Shown: positions 6,388-12,988 of the stretch, one piece after another
How positions within the stretch are numbered: position 1 is the stretch's first letter
Layout: each line of letters begins with the position of its first letter
Origin: DASPXY01 sp038227745
Lineage (GTDB): Bacteria; Planctomycetota; Planctomycetia; Gemmatales; Gemmataceae
NCBI GenBank assembly: GCA_038227745.1
Contig: JBBRPS010000225.1
Coordinates: forward strand, 1 to 12,988
DNA length: 12,988 bases
Direction of reading: 5' to 3'
Notes under the pieces: model-generated
What the model was told of the DNA's origin: nothing
The model's database searches: none
The model's input: only the letters and a program-made list of their open reading frames with translations
Program-made: the position numbers and the translations under genes

Positions 6388-9300
6388 ATGCGGGTAGCGC
6401 TGCTGAGCCACAATGCGCAGGCGGGGGACGCCATCGGCAATCAGGTCGCCGAGAAACTCGCCTTCTTCCTCGACCGCGGCGCCGACGTTAACACTTTCAT
6501 CGAGTCCGGGGCCAACCTCCACCCCGCCGTCCGCGGCCACTGCCGGGTCCTCCCCGCAGGGCGCCCCGACGCCGACGCCTGGACTTTCCTCGCCGACTGC
6601 GACCTCGTCGTCGCCGAGTACGGGCAGTATTATCCCCTGCTCGACCTCCTGCCCGCGCTCGCAGGGGGCAAGCCGCGCCTGCTCCTCGACTACCACGGCG
6701 TCACGCCGCCCGAGTTGTGGGGCCTGCAGAACCGCGAGGCCCTCGACAGGGGCGTCCGGCAGCGCGGCCTCGTCTGGTGTACCGACGCCGCCCTCGTCCA
6801 CAGCGCTTACACCCTCCGCGAACTCCGCGAGCAGTGCGGCTTCCCCGCCGACCGCCTGCACAGGCTCGGCTTCCCCGTCGATCTCGACGCTTTCCGCCCC
6901 GGTCCGGGCGGCGCCTGGCGGCAGACGCTCGGCCTGGGGGAGGCGACCCTGCTGCTATTCGTCGGCCGGCTGGCGCCCAACAAGCGCGTGCCGCTGCTCG
7001 TCGAGGCGCTGGCCCGGCTGCGCGACGTGCGGCCTGCCATCCACGCCCTCGTCGTCGGCAACGCCGGGGACGTCTACCGCACCGAGGCCGGCCGCTGTCG
7101 GCAGCTCGCCGCGGAACTCGGCGTCGCCGACCGGCTGCATTTCCTCGGCCACCTCACTGGCCAGCCCTTGCGCGACGCTTACCGCGCCGCCGACGTGTTC
7201 GTCATGCCTTCACGCTGGGAGAGCTTCTGCATCCCCGCCGTCGAGGCGATGGCGTGCGGCGTCCCCGTCGTCGCCGCTCGCACCACGGCCCTGCCGGAAA
7301 CCGTCGCCGGCGCCGGCCTGACGTTCCAGCCCGACGACGCCGACGACCTGGAGCGCCAGCTGCGCCGCGTTCTGCAAAACCCAGGGGGTGCAACCCCTGG
7401 GCTTGAAGAGGCCCCTGTGACGCGGGCGCGTGTTGCGGTCGTATCGTTCCGCTACGGCGCCGACCTGGCCGGCGGCGCCGAAACGTCGCTGCGGACCATT
7501 GCCCGGGCGCTGGCGGGGGCTGGCTGCGCCGTCGAGGTCTTCACCACCTGCGTGCGCGATGAGGCGACGTGGACCGATGAACTCGCCGAGGGGACGACAC
7601 AACGCGACGGCCTTCCCGTCCACCGCTTCCGCATCGACGCGCACGACCGCCCGCGCCACCTCGAAGCCGTTCGGGCCATCCTCCAGGCGGACGGCCCTGT
7701 CTCCGCCGCGACCGAGCAGGAGTACCTCCGGCACTCCGTCCACTCCGCGCCCCTGCTGGAGGCCCTGAGGCGCGGCGGGTTCGACGCGATCCTCACCGGG
7801 CCTTACCTGTATGGTCTGACGGCCGACGTGGCGAGCACGTTCCCCGAGAAGACCCTGCTCCTGCCGTGCTTCCACGACGAGCCGTTCGCCCGGCTGCGCG
7901 CGTGGCAGACCCTCTACGATCGCGTCGGCGGCGTCCTCTTCCACAGCGAGGAGGAGCGGCGCTTCGCCGAGACGGAGCTGGGGCTGAACAACCCGGGGGC
8001 CGTCCGCGTCGGCACCTGCATCGACACGGAAACCGCCGGCGACGCGGAGGCGGGGCGGCGCGCGAGCGGCGCGAGCCGTTATGTCGTCTATGCGGGCAGG
8101 TATTCTCTCTCAAAGGACCTGCCGACCCTGCTCGAACACGCGCGCCGCTACCACGAGCGGCGGCCGGGGCGGTTCACCTTCGTCTTCCTGGGACAGGGGC
8201 CGGTGGCGATCCCCGCCGAACCGTGGGCGCGCGATCTCGGCTTCGTGGACGAGGGCCGCAAGCGCGACGTCCTCGCCGGGGCGGCGGCGCTGGTGCAGCC
8301 GTCGCGGCACGAGTCGCTGTCGCTGGTCGCCCTGGAGGCGTGGGCGCAGGGGACGCCCGTCCTCGCCGGCCGACACTGCGCCGTCCTCGCCGGCCACCTG
8401 GCGCGCGGCGGCGGCGGGCGGGCCATCGACGGCTACGAGGAGTTCGAGCAGGCCCTCGATGACCTGTGGGCCAGGCCCGAGGCGTGGCGCGAAATGGGCC
8501 GGCGCGGCGGCGAGTACGTTCGCGCCGAGTACGGCTCGCCGGCGGCGCTGACGGAGCGCTTGCTCGGGGCGGTCGCCGACCTGCGCGTCCCGGTCGCGGA
8601 GCGAATGCGCCGCCGCGGACTGGAGCGGGCCGCCTCGTTCGGCCGCCCGGCCTGGCGCGCGCAGTTCGCCCAGGTCGTGGAAGGGTTGCTCGATGTGGGG
8701 CCGCGGCCGTACCGCGAACAGGTCGAGGTCGCGCCGCGCGGCGGCGCGCGTGCCGTGTCCGCCGGGACGGGCGCGGTGCTGGTGCCGGTGCGCGTCGTCA
8801 ACCGCGGCACGCACGCGCTCGTCGCCGAGGGGCCGGCGCGGACGGTCCTGTGCTGCCGGGTCGTGGACGAGGAGGGACGACCCGCAGCGTGCGGCGCCGA
8901 GCCGACTCCCTTGCCGGGACTGCTCCAGCCGGGGCGCGCCCTGGCCGCCGCGGTGCCGGTGCCGGTGCCACTCGAACCCGGGACTTACCGCATCGCGTTT
9001 TGGGCCGAACGTGCCGACAGGGAGGCGGGGGACGCGACACCGCCGGCTGAGCACGCGCTGTGCCTGGTCGTGACGGGCGCGGAAACGCCGGCCGAGGGCG
9101 CCGGTTGCTGCGCGCCGGCGCTGGAGGCGACGCAGGCGGCGCTCGTCGAGGCGGACCGGCTGCGCCAGTTGCCGGACGACTACACCGACGTGACCGAGGG
9201 CCTGCTCGCCTCGCTCAAACGGCGGATCAAGCGGAAACTGCTCGGCAATTTCAAGCACGCCTATGTCGATGTGCTGTCGCGGCAGCAGTCGGCGTTCAAC

Positions 9301-9483
9301 CGCCGGCTGCTCGACGCCGTCGGCGAACTGGCCGAGTGCTGCGCGACGCTGGACCACGCGGTCCGCGTGCTGCTGCGGCGCGTGGCCGAATTGGAAGGGC
9401 GGCGCCGGGGACGGGGGCGCCGCCGGAGAAAGGCGCGGGCGGCCGCGGACGGGCTCGCCGGAACGCAGACGCGCGAGGGGTAG
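6388..9483 (+). CDS. Double-module GT4 glycosyltransferase with beta-sandwich and helical tail
   Basis: 1031 aa, more than twice a normal GT4 enzyme. Module 1 (about 1-330) starts MRVALLSHN and has the donor-site signature VGRLAPNKR (about 192-200) and an EX7E motif at E278 and E286. Module 2 (about 347-732) starts VAVVSFRYGADLAGGAETSL and has AGRYSLSKD (about 569) and EX7E at E642 and E650. Both should transfer a sugar from a nucleotide donor with retention. Residues about 736-770 look like a second GT4 C-terminal helix, so module 2 may be nested in module 1. A beta-sandwich-like region (about 775-895) recalls Wzt-C-type carbohydrate domains; that is a guess. The tail has VLSRQQSAFNRRLLDA (about 962-977), a helical element I recall near glycosyl- and methyltransferases, then a very basic end. 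No membrane helix is seen. It probably acts in the cytoplasm on surface glycan, with the epimerase 51 bp downstream. Confidence 0.9.
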   Translation: MRVALLSHNAQAGDAIGNQVAEKLAFFLDRGADVNTFIESGANLHPAVRGHCRVLPAGRPDADAWTFLADCDLVVAEYGQYYPLLDLLPALAGGKPRLLLDYHGVTPPELWGLQNREALDRGVRQRGLVWCTDAALVHSAYTLRELREQCGFPADRLHRLGFPVDLDAFRPGPGGAWRQTLGLGEATLLLFVGRLAPNKRVPLLVEALARLRDVRPAIHALVVGNAGDVYRTEAGRCRQLAAELGVADRLHFLGHLTGQPLRDAYRAADVFVMPSRWESFCIPAVEAMACGVPVVAARTTALPETVAGAGLTFQPDDADDLERQLRRVLQNPGGATPGLEEAPVTRARVAVVSFRYGADLAGGAETSLRTIARALAGAGCAVEVFTTCVRDEATWTDELAEGTTQRDGLPVHRFRIDAHDRPRHLEAVRAILQADGPVSAATEQEYLRHSVHSAPLLEALRRGGFDAILTGPYLYGLTADVASTFPEKTLLLPCFHDEPFARLRAWQTLYDRVGGVLFHSEEERRFAETELGLNNPGAVRVGTCIDTETAGDAEAGRRASGASRYVVYAGRYSLSKDLPTLLEHARRYHERRPGRFTFVFLGQGPVAIPAEPWARDLGFVDEGRKRDVLAGAAALVQPSRHESLSLVALEAWAQGTPVLAGRHCAVLAGHLARGGGGRAIDGYEEFEQALDDLWARPEAWREMGRRGGEYVRAEYGSPAALTERLLGAVADLRVPVAERMRRRGLERAASFGRPAWRAQFAQVVEGLLDVGPRPYREQVEVAPRGGARAVSAGTGAVLVPVRVVNRGTHALVAEGPARTVLCCRVVDEEGRPAACGAEPTPLPGLLQPGRALAAAVPVPVPLEPGTYRIAFWAERADREAGDATPPAEHALCLVVTGAETPAEGAGCCAPALEATQAALVEADRLRQLPDDYTDVTEGLLASLKRRIKRKLLGNFKHAYVDVLSRQQSAFNRRLLDAVGELAECCATLDHAVRVLLRRVAELEGRRRGRGRRRRKARAAADGLAGTQTREG
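7380..7401. repeat. Short palindrome inside the glycosyltransferase gene
   Basis: Arms CCCAGGGG (7380-7387) and CCCCTGGG (7394-7401) enclose six bases; with one mismatch the arms extend about three bases farther to AAACCCAGGGG and CCCCTGGGCTT. It is read in frame as QNPGGATPGLEE and falls exactly at the boundary between the two GT4 modules. Its style is that of an intergenic palindrome, not of ordinary coding sequence. Confidence 0.75.
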
Positions 9484-9534
9484 TCACCTCTTGCGTGCGG
9501 GGGCCGTGACCGTTTTCATGGAGGAGATCGGTTC

Positions 9535-10479
9535 ATGAAATGTCTGGTGACCGGGGCGGCGGGATTCATCGGCTCGCACCTGTGCGAGCGGCTCCTGGGC
9601 GAGGGACACACCGTCGTCGGCGTCGATGCGTTTATCCCCTACTACCCGCGCGACCTCAAGGAGGCCAACCTCGCCCCGGCGCGGGCGCACCGCGCCTTCA
9701 CGTTCCGCGAACTGGACCTGCGCCACGGCCCACTTGACGGCCTGCTCGACGACATCGCCGCGGTCTTCCACCTCGCCGCCATGCCCGGCCTGGCCGCGAG
9801 CTGGACCGACTTCGATCTGTACCAGACCTGCAACCTGACGGCGACGCAGCGGCTGCTGGAGGCGGCGCGCGGCCGGACGGGCCTGCGCCGCTTCGTCTAC
9901 GCCTCGACGTCGAGCGTGTACGGCCGTTACGGCTCCGGCGACGAGGGGCTGCCGGCGCGGCCGATCTCGCCCTACGGCGTGACGAAGCTCGCCGCCGAGA
10001 ACCTGTGCCGGGCTTATGCGGAGGAACTGGAACTGCCGCTCGTCGTGCTGCGCTACTTCTCCGTCTACGGCCCGCGGCAGCGGCCCGACATGGGCTACTG
10101 CCGCTTCATCAAGGCGCTGTTGTCGGGCCGGCCGGTGACGGTCTACGGCGATGGCCTGCAGGTGCGCGGCAACACCTACGTCGCCGACTGCGTCGAGGCG
10201 ACGGCCCTGGCGCTGGAGGCCACGGCCGGCGAGACGTACAACGTCGGCGGCGGCGAGGCGGTGACGGTCTGGGACGTGCTGCACCGGCTGGAGACCATCA
10301 CCGGGCTGCGGCCGGAGGTGCGGCGCGAGGCGGCCCGTCCCGGCGACCAGCGCTACACCTTCGCGGACACGGCGAAGATCACGCGCCACCTCGGCTGGCG
10401 GCCGCGGACCACGCTCGACGAGGGGCTGGGGCGGCAGGTCGCCTGGCTGCTGGCGCAGCGCGAGCGGCTGGCGGCGTAA
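9535..10479 (+). CDS. NAD-dependent sugar epimerase/dehydratase (extended SDR)
   Basis: 314 aa, normal for UDP-glucose 4-epimerase-like enzymes. The NAD-binding site is TGAAGFIGSH (6-15, glycines 7, 10, 13), with D31 at the end of strand 2 favouring NAD over NADP. Catalytic residues are the serine/threonine cluster STSS (124-127) and Y147-xxx-K151 (SPYGVTKLAAE). Substrate-side motifs include RYFSVYGPRQRPDMGY (173-188) and YGDGLQVRGNTYVAD (204-218), as in enzymes acting on UDP- or dTDP-hexoses. The exact substrate (4-epimerase, uronate epimerase or 4,6-dehydratase) cannot be read from the sequence. The ATG has GGAGGAG (9520-9526) eight bases upstream. It follows the glycosyltransferase by 51 bp, so the two are probably co-transcribed, with this enzyme supplying the nucleotide sugar. 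Confidence 0.93.
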   Translation: MKCLVTGAAGFIGSHLCERLLGEGHTVVGVDAFIPYYPRDLKEANLAPARAHRAFTFRELDLRHGPLDGLLDDIAAVFHLAAMPGLAASWTDFDLYQTCNLTATQRLLEAARGRTGLRRFVYASTSSVYGRYGSGDEGLPARPISPYGVTKLAAENLCRAYAEELELPLVVLRYFSVYGPRQRPDMGYCRFIKALLSGRPVTVYGDGLQVRGNTYVADCVEATALALEATAGETYNVGGGEAVTVWDVLHRLETITGLRPEVRREAARPGDQRYTFADTAKITRHLGWRPRTTLDEGLGRQVAWLLAQRERLAA

Positions 10480-10632
10480 GGGAGGGCAACCTCGGAACGG
10501 CTGAACCGCGAGAACGAGGAGGGTCGGCGCCGGCAGCGGGAGCTGTCAAGGCGACAGCGCATCCTGATGCTGGTGGTCCTCGGCGTCTGCTGTGCGGCCA
10601 CTGTCCTGGTGTGCCTGCTCGGCCCAAGATAA
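10480..10632 (+). pseudogene. Start-less coding-like stretch: basic/charged helix plus membrane segment
   Basis: Directly after the epimerase stop, and in its frame, 50 codons run open to a TAA at 10630-10632. They read as a charged helix (SERLNRENEEGRRRQREL) followed by a hydrophobic segment (ILMLVVLGVCCAATVLVCLL), and third positions are mostly G or C as in the real genes around. The only in-frame ATG (10567) lies just before the hydrophobic part and would give 21 residues. A GGGAGGG sits at 10480-10486 but no ATG, GTG or TTG follows at a useful distance. It may be a small membrane protein with a non-standard start, a decayed gene, or a readthrough extension of the epimerase. It may also be chance. 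Confidence 0.35.
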
Positions 10633-10659
10633 GGCGAGCGGCGGGAAAAACTGTCCCCG

Positions 10660-10718
10660 TAGGACGGCTCTCCCGAGCCGTCCTGTCGCGGGCAGGACGG
10701 CTCGGGAGAGCCGTCCTA
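10660..10718. repeat. Double palindrome (inverted repeat of palindromes)
   Basis: Two perfect 26-nt arms (10660-10685 and 10693-10718) surround a 7-nt centre. Each arm is itself a palindrome: GGACGGCTC-TCCC-GAGCCGTCC in the left arm and the mirrored form in the right. The RNA or DNA could therefore fold either as one long stem or as two short ones. It is unrelated in sequence to the arrays at 4-163 and 6217-6277. A GGTTTTCT follows at 10723-10730, so it could end transcripts from the epimerase. The 106 bp from 10733 to the next gene show nothing else beyond its ribosome site. Confidence 0.92.
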
Positions 10719-10838
10719 CAGGCGGTTTTCTCTCGCTGCTCACCTAACGGGGTGATACGGCCTGGCGCAGCGCCCGCAGGACTCGCCCCGCGTGCGGCGA
10801 AGCGGGCGACGCCGCCAGGGCGACCGGGAGGGGCCGGC

Positions 10839-11948
10839 ATGTCCATTCCGACCGTCCTGCTCACCGGCGCCACTGGCTTCATCGGCGGCGCCACCCTCGC
10901 CCACTTGCTCCAGACCGGCCCGCCCTGCCACGTCCTGCTGCTCGTCCGCGGCGAGGACGCAGAGGCGGCGGCCGTCCGCGTCCGGCGTTCGCTCGCCCGC
11001 TTCGTGGACCTCGCCACCGTCTCGACGGCGCTCGGCCTCTGTGACATTCTCTGCGGCGACCTCACGGACGCGGCGACCTGCGCCGACCCGCGCCTGGACG
11101 AAGTGACGCACGTCCTGCACCTGGCATCCAACACGTCCTTCCGCTCGGTCCGCGGCGTCCGGCACACGAACATCCTCGGCGCCCTGACCCTGGCGCACCG
11201 GCTGCGGCGGGCGCCGCGCCTGGAGCGCTTCCTCTACGTCGGCACCGCCTACGTCTGCGGCGAGAGCCCGCCGCGGGTCGTATACGAGGACGACTACCCC
11301 CGCCCCGACGTCCGCCACATCGTCGAGTACACCGCCTCCAAGGCGGAGTGCGAAATGCTCCTGGAGAACACGGCGCCGGAGCTGCCGCTGGTCGTCGCCC
11401 GGCCATCAGTGGTCGTCGGCCACACGCGCCTCGGCTGCGAGCCGTCGGCAAGCATCTTCTGGTTCTACCGGGTCCTCGACCTGCTCCGCCGTACGAACTT
11501 CCCCCTCGACGTGCGCGACGACGTCATCGCCGTGGACTACGCCGCCGAGGCCCTGCTCTTCCTGCTCTTCAGGCCGGACCTGCGGTACCGCCGCTACCAC
11601 GTCTCGGCCGGGGAGGCGTCGGCCGTGACCTGGCACGAAATCGCCGCGGTGTTCGCCCGCTGTCACGGGGAACGGCCCGAGAGCCCGTACCGGCAGGTGG
11701 ACTTCGAGACGCTCGTGCGCGAGCGCGACCGGCTGCGCCCGCTGCTCGGCCCCGGCGACGAGGAGCACCTGCTGGCCGCGCTGCGGATCTACTACCGCTT
11801 CGCCGCGACGGGCGTGGAGGTTTTTGACAACCGCCGCCTGCTGGGGGAGGGGATGCCGGTGCCGCCGCGGTTCACGAGCTACCTCCACCTGTGCGCCACG
11901 CGGCCGGCGAACCGGAGCGTCTACGAGCAAATGCGGGACGACGAGTGA
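10839..11948 (+). CDS. Thioester-reductase-like SDR family NAD(P)-binding protein
   Basis: 369 aa. The Rossmann nucleotide site is LLTGATGFIGGATL (7-20), followed by HVLLLVRGED (31-40), whose arginine after strand 2 is typical of NADPH-using thioester reductases and fatty acyl-CoA reductases (NAD_binding_4). VLHLASNTSF (92-101) and the catalytic pair Y164-xxx-K168 (EYTASKAECE) complete the SDR core. The C-terminal part (about 215-369) has no recognised catalytic motif. Such domains usually reduce a carrier- or CoA-bound acyl group, but here there is no adenylation or carrier domain. An NAD-sugar role is also possible given the neighbouring epimerase. The ATG is supported by GGGAGGGG at 10826-10833. 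The palindrome upstream separates it from the epimerase, so it may have its own promoter, which I could not identify. Confidence 0.87.
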   Translation: MSIPTVLLTGATGFIGGATLAHLLQTGPPCHVLLLVRGEDAEAAAVRVRRSLARFVDLATVSTALGLCDILCGDLTDAATCADPRLDEVTHVLHLASNTSFRSVRGVRHTNILGALTLAHRLRRAPRLERFLYVGTAYVCGESPPRVVYEDDYPRPDVRHIVEYTASKAECEMLLENTAPELPLVVARPSVVVGHTRLGCEPSASIFWFYRVLDLLRRTNFPLDVRDDVIAVDYAAEALLFLLFRPDLRYRRYHVSAGEASAVTWHEIAAVFARCHGERPESPYRQVDFETLVRERDRLRPLLGPGDEEHLLAALRIYYRFAATGVEVFDNRRLLGEGMPVPPRFTSYLHLCATRPANRSVYEQMRDDE

Positions 11949-11960
11949 GACCCCGTCGTC
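11937..11960. terminator. Small hairpin across the convergent stop codons
   Basis: GACGACG (11937-11943) pairs with CGTCGTC (11954-11960) around a 10-nt loop. It spans the stops of the SDR and the tRNA synthetase gene, which converge with only 10 bp between them. With a 7-bp stem and no U-tract on either side it is a poor intrinsic terminator, but it is the only candidate there. Confidence 0.2.
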
Positions 11961-12924
11961 AGGACGTGATTGGGTAGCCGATCCGCCGCAGCAGTTCCGG
12001 CGTGAGCACGAACGGCCGCGGGGGGATCGTCCGGAGTCGGAACCGCGATAGCAGTTCGCGGGCGGACACCGGCTCCATGCGCTCGCCCCAGCCGCACGAC
12101 CAGGCCAGCAGCCCGAGCAGTGCCTCAGCCGTCACGCTGGCGGCGCGCAGGCTGGACAGGCGCGTGTCGCCGTGGCGCTTGGCGAGGCGCCGGCCGTCCG
12201 GCCCGACCACTAGCGGCACGTGCGCGAATGACGGCGGCGTCAGCCCGAGCGCGCGGTAGAGCAGCAGCTGCCGCGGGGTGGAAGGCACCAGGTCGTCGCC
12301 GCGCACCACCTCCGTGACGCCCTGGGCGGCGTCGTCCACCACCACCGCGAGCTGATACGCCGGCGTCCCGGCTGACTTCCAGACAACGAAGTCGCCGCCC
12401 AGCTCCGCCGCGCGGACCCGTGTTGGGCCGCGGAAACCATCCTCGAAGTCGCCCGCCTCGGTCCCGGCGCGGAGGCGCCAGCAGTACGGCCGGCCGCCCA
12501 GGGCCGCGGCGTCGGCGGAGCGGCGGTCGGCGCAGGTGCCGGGGTAGACTGGCCCCTCGTGCTCGGCGTGGGGAGCGCTGGCCGCGCGTTCCACGTCGCC
12601 GCGCGTGCAGGTGCAGGGGTACACCAGTTCGCGTGCGCGCAGCCGGCGCAGAGCGTCCTCGTACAGGGCGAGCCGCTGTGTCTGCACGACCGGCCCCTCG
12701 TCCCAGTCCAGCCCCAGCCAGCGCAGGTCGTCGCAGGCCTGCTCCGCGGCCCCGGCCTTGATGCGTGGCGAATCGATGTCCTCAATGCGCAGGACAACGC
12801 GGCCGCCGCGCGACCGCGCCGACAGCCAGGCGATCAGGTAGGTGCGCGCGTTGCCGACGTGCTGCGCCCCCGTGGGGGACGGGGCGAGGCGTCCGACGGC
12901 CGGCAGGGTGGGTTTGGGGTCCAT
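11959..12924 (-). CDS. gluQRS: Glutamyl-Q tRNA(Asp) synthetase
   Basis: 321 aa, near the usual 300 or so for this family, and short compared with GluRS because the anticodon-binding domain is absent. It activates glutamate and attaches it to the queuosine at position 34 of tRNA(Asp), in the cytoplasm. Visible class I signatures are the HIGH-type RLAPSPTGAQHVGNART (12-28) and the KMSKS-type LAKRHGD (247-253). The glutamate/ATP pocket shows RIEDIDSPR (46-54). A zinc site like that of the E. coli enzyme is present as C104-x-C106 with Y127-x3-C131. The ATG at 12924 has no clear ribosome site and no better alternative start. It converges with the SDR gene and is probably unrelated to the glycan genes. 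The end of the HIGH-containing domain and the C-terminus look intact. Confidence 0.95.
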   Translation of the reverse strand: MDPKPTLPAVGRLAPSPTGAQHVGNARTYLIAWLSARSRGGRVVLRIEDIDSPRIKAGAAEQACDDLRWLGLDWDEGPVVQTQRLALYEDALRRLRARELVYPCTCTRGDVERAASAPHAEHEGPVYPGTCADRRSADAAALGGRPYCWRLRAGTEAGDFEDGFRGPTRVRAAELGGDFVVWKSAGTPAYQLAVVVDDAAQGVTEVVRGDDLVPSTPRQLLLYRALGLTPPSFAHVPLVVGPDGRRLAKRHGDTRLSSLRAASVTAEALLGLLAWSCGWGERMEPVSARELLSRFRLRTIPPRPFVLTPELLRRIGYPITS

Positions 12925-12988
12925 GGCGCCGGTGGGCAGGGGGAAGGGCGACTGCAGGATAGTTTACCGCCCCCCGGGCCGTGGGGCC

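Noticed and set aside
4221..6491. 756-aa open frame on the plus strand opposite the BatA/VWA gene
   Set aside because: It is a high-GC antisense shadow; composition is biased, it runs through the promoter region and the palindrome, and the real gene lies on the other strand.
8110..9357. 415-aa open frame on the minus strand inside the glycosyltransferase gene
   Set aside because: It is the codon-position mirror of the real gene, with no recognisable motif.
9518..9538. Six-codon frame (MEEIGS) overlapping the epimerase start as ATGA, suggesting a leader peptide
   Set aside because: It merely reads through the epimerase ribosome site, has no ribosome site of its own and has no attenuator-like features.
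10005..10838. Upstream extension of the SDR frame through the epimerase gene and the palindrome
   Set aside because: The translation before MSIPTVLLTGATGF is low-complexity and overlaps the epimerase out of frame; the ribosome site at 10826-10833 fixes the start at 10839.
12925..12988. Promoter for the tRNA synthetase gene (TAAACT on the minus strand)
   Set aside because: The -10 match is only four of six and no -35 element is at a suitable distance; the window ends here.

Overview
The window looks like chromosomal DNA of a planctomycete, most likely Gemmataceae. The reasons are the very high GC content, BatA/von Willebrand A (VWA) membrane proteins of the planctomycete type, several families of long perfect palindromes between genes, and weak or absent Shine-Dalgarno sites. 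The taxonomic call is inference from style; there is no rRNA or other marker here.

Left part (1-6077, minus strand). A tandem array of palindromic repeats (4-163) lies just beyond the 3' end of a compact three-gene unit read right to left: an 818-aa BatA/VWA membrane protein (3621-6077), a 226-aa HEAT-repeat protein whose GTG start overlaps the previous stop by four bases (2944-3624), and a 914-aa VWA membrane protein (174-2918). Both large proteins have two N-terminal membrane helices, a VWA domain with a DxSxS metal site, a long extracytoplasmic-type region and a C-terminal membrane helix. No MoxR ATPase or DUF58 gene, the usual partners, is in the window.

Divergent intergenic region (6078-6387). 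It holds a good sigma70-like promoter candidate for the minus-strand unit, a diverged palindrome of the same family as the left array (so the unit is bracketed by related repeats), and a weak promoter candidate and clear ribosome site for the rightward genes.

Right part (6388-11948, plus strand). A 1031-aa protein with two family-4 glycosyltransferase modules is followed by an NAD-dependent sugar epimerase/dehydratase (9535-10479). A 359-bp interval follows, with a start-less coding-like stretch and a 59-bp double palindrome, and then a thioester-reductase-like SDR (10839-11948). The first two genes fit extracellular or surface glycan synthesis: the epimerase makes a nucleotide sugar and the glycosyltransferase uses it. 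The SDR may belong to the same group. About 106 bp (10733-10838) before the SDR shows nothing convincing except its ribosome site.

Right edge (11959-12924, minus strand). A convergent gene encodes glutamyl-Q tRNA(Asp) synthetase, a housekeeping tRNA-modification enzyme.

The most unusual signals are an intergenic-style palindrome translated in frame exactly between the two glycosyltransferase modules, evidence that the second module may be nested inside the first, and the HEAT gene wedged between two VWA genes.
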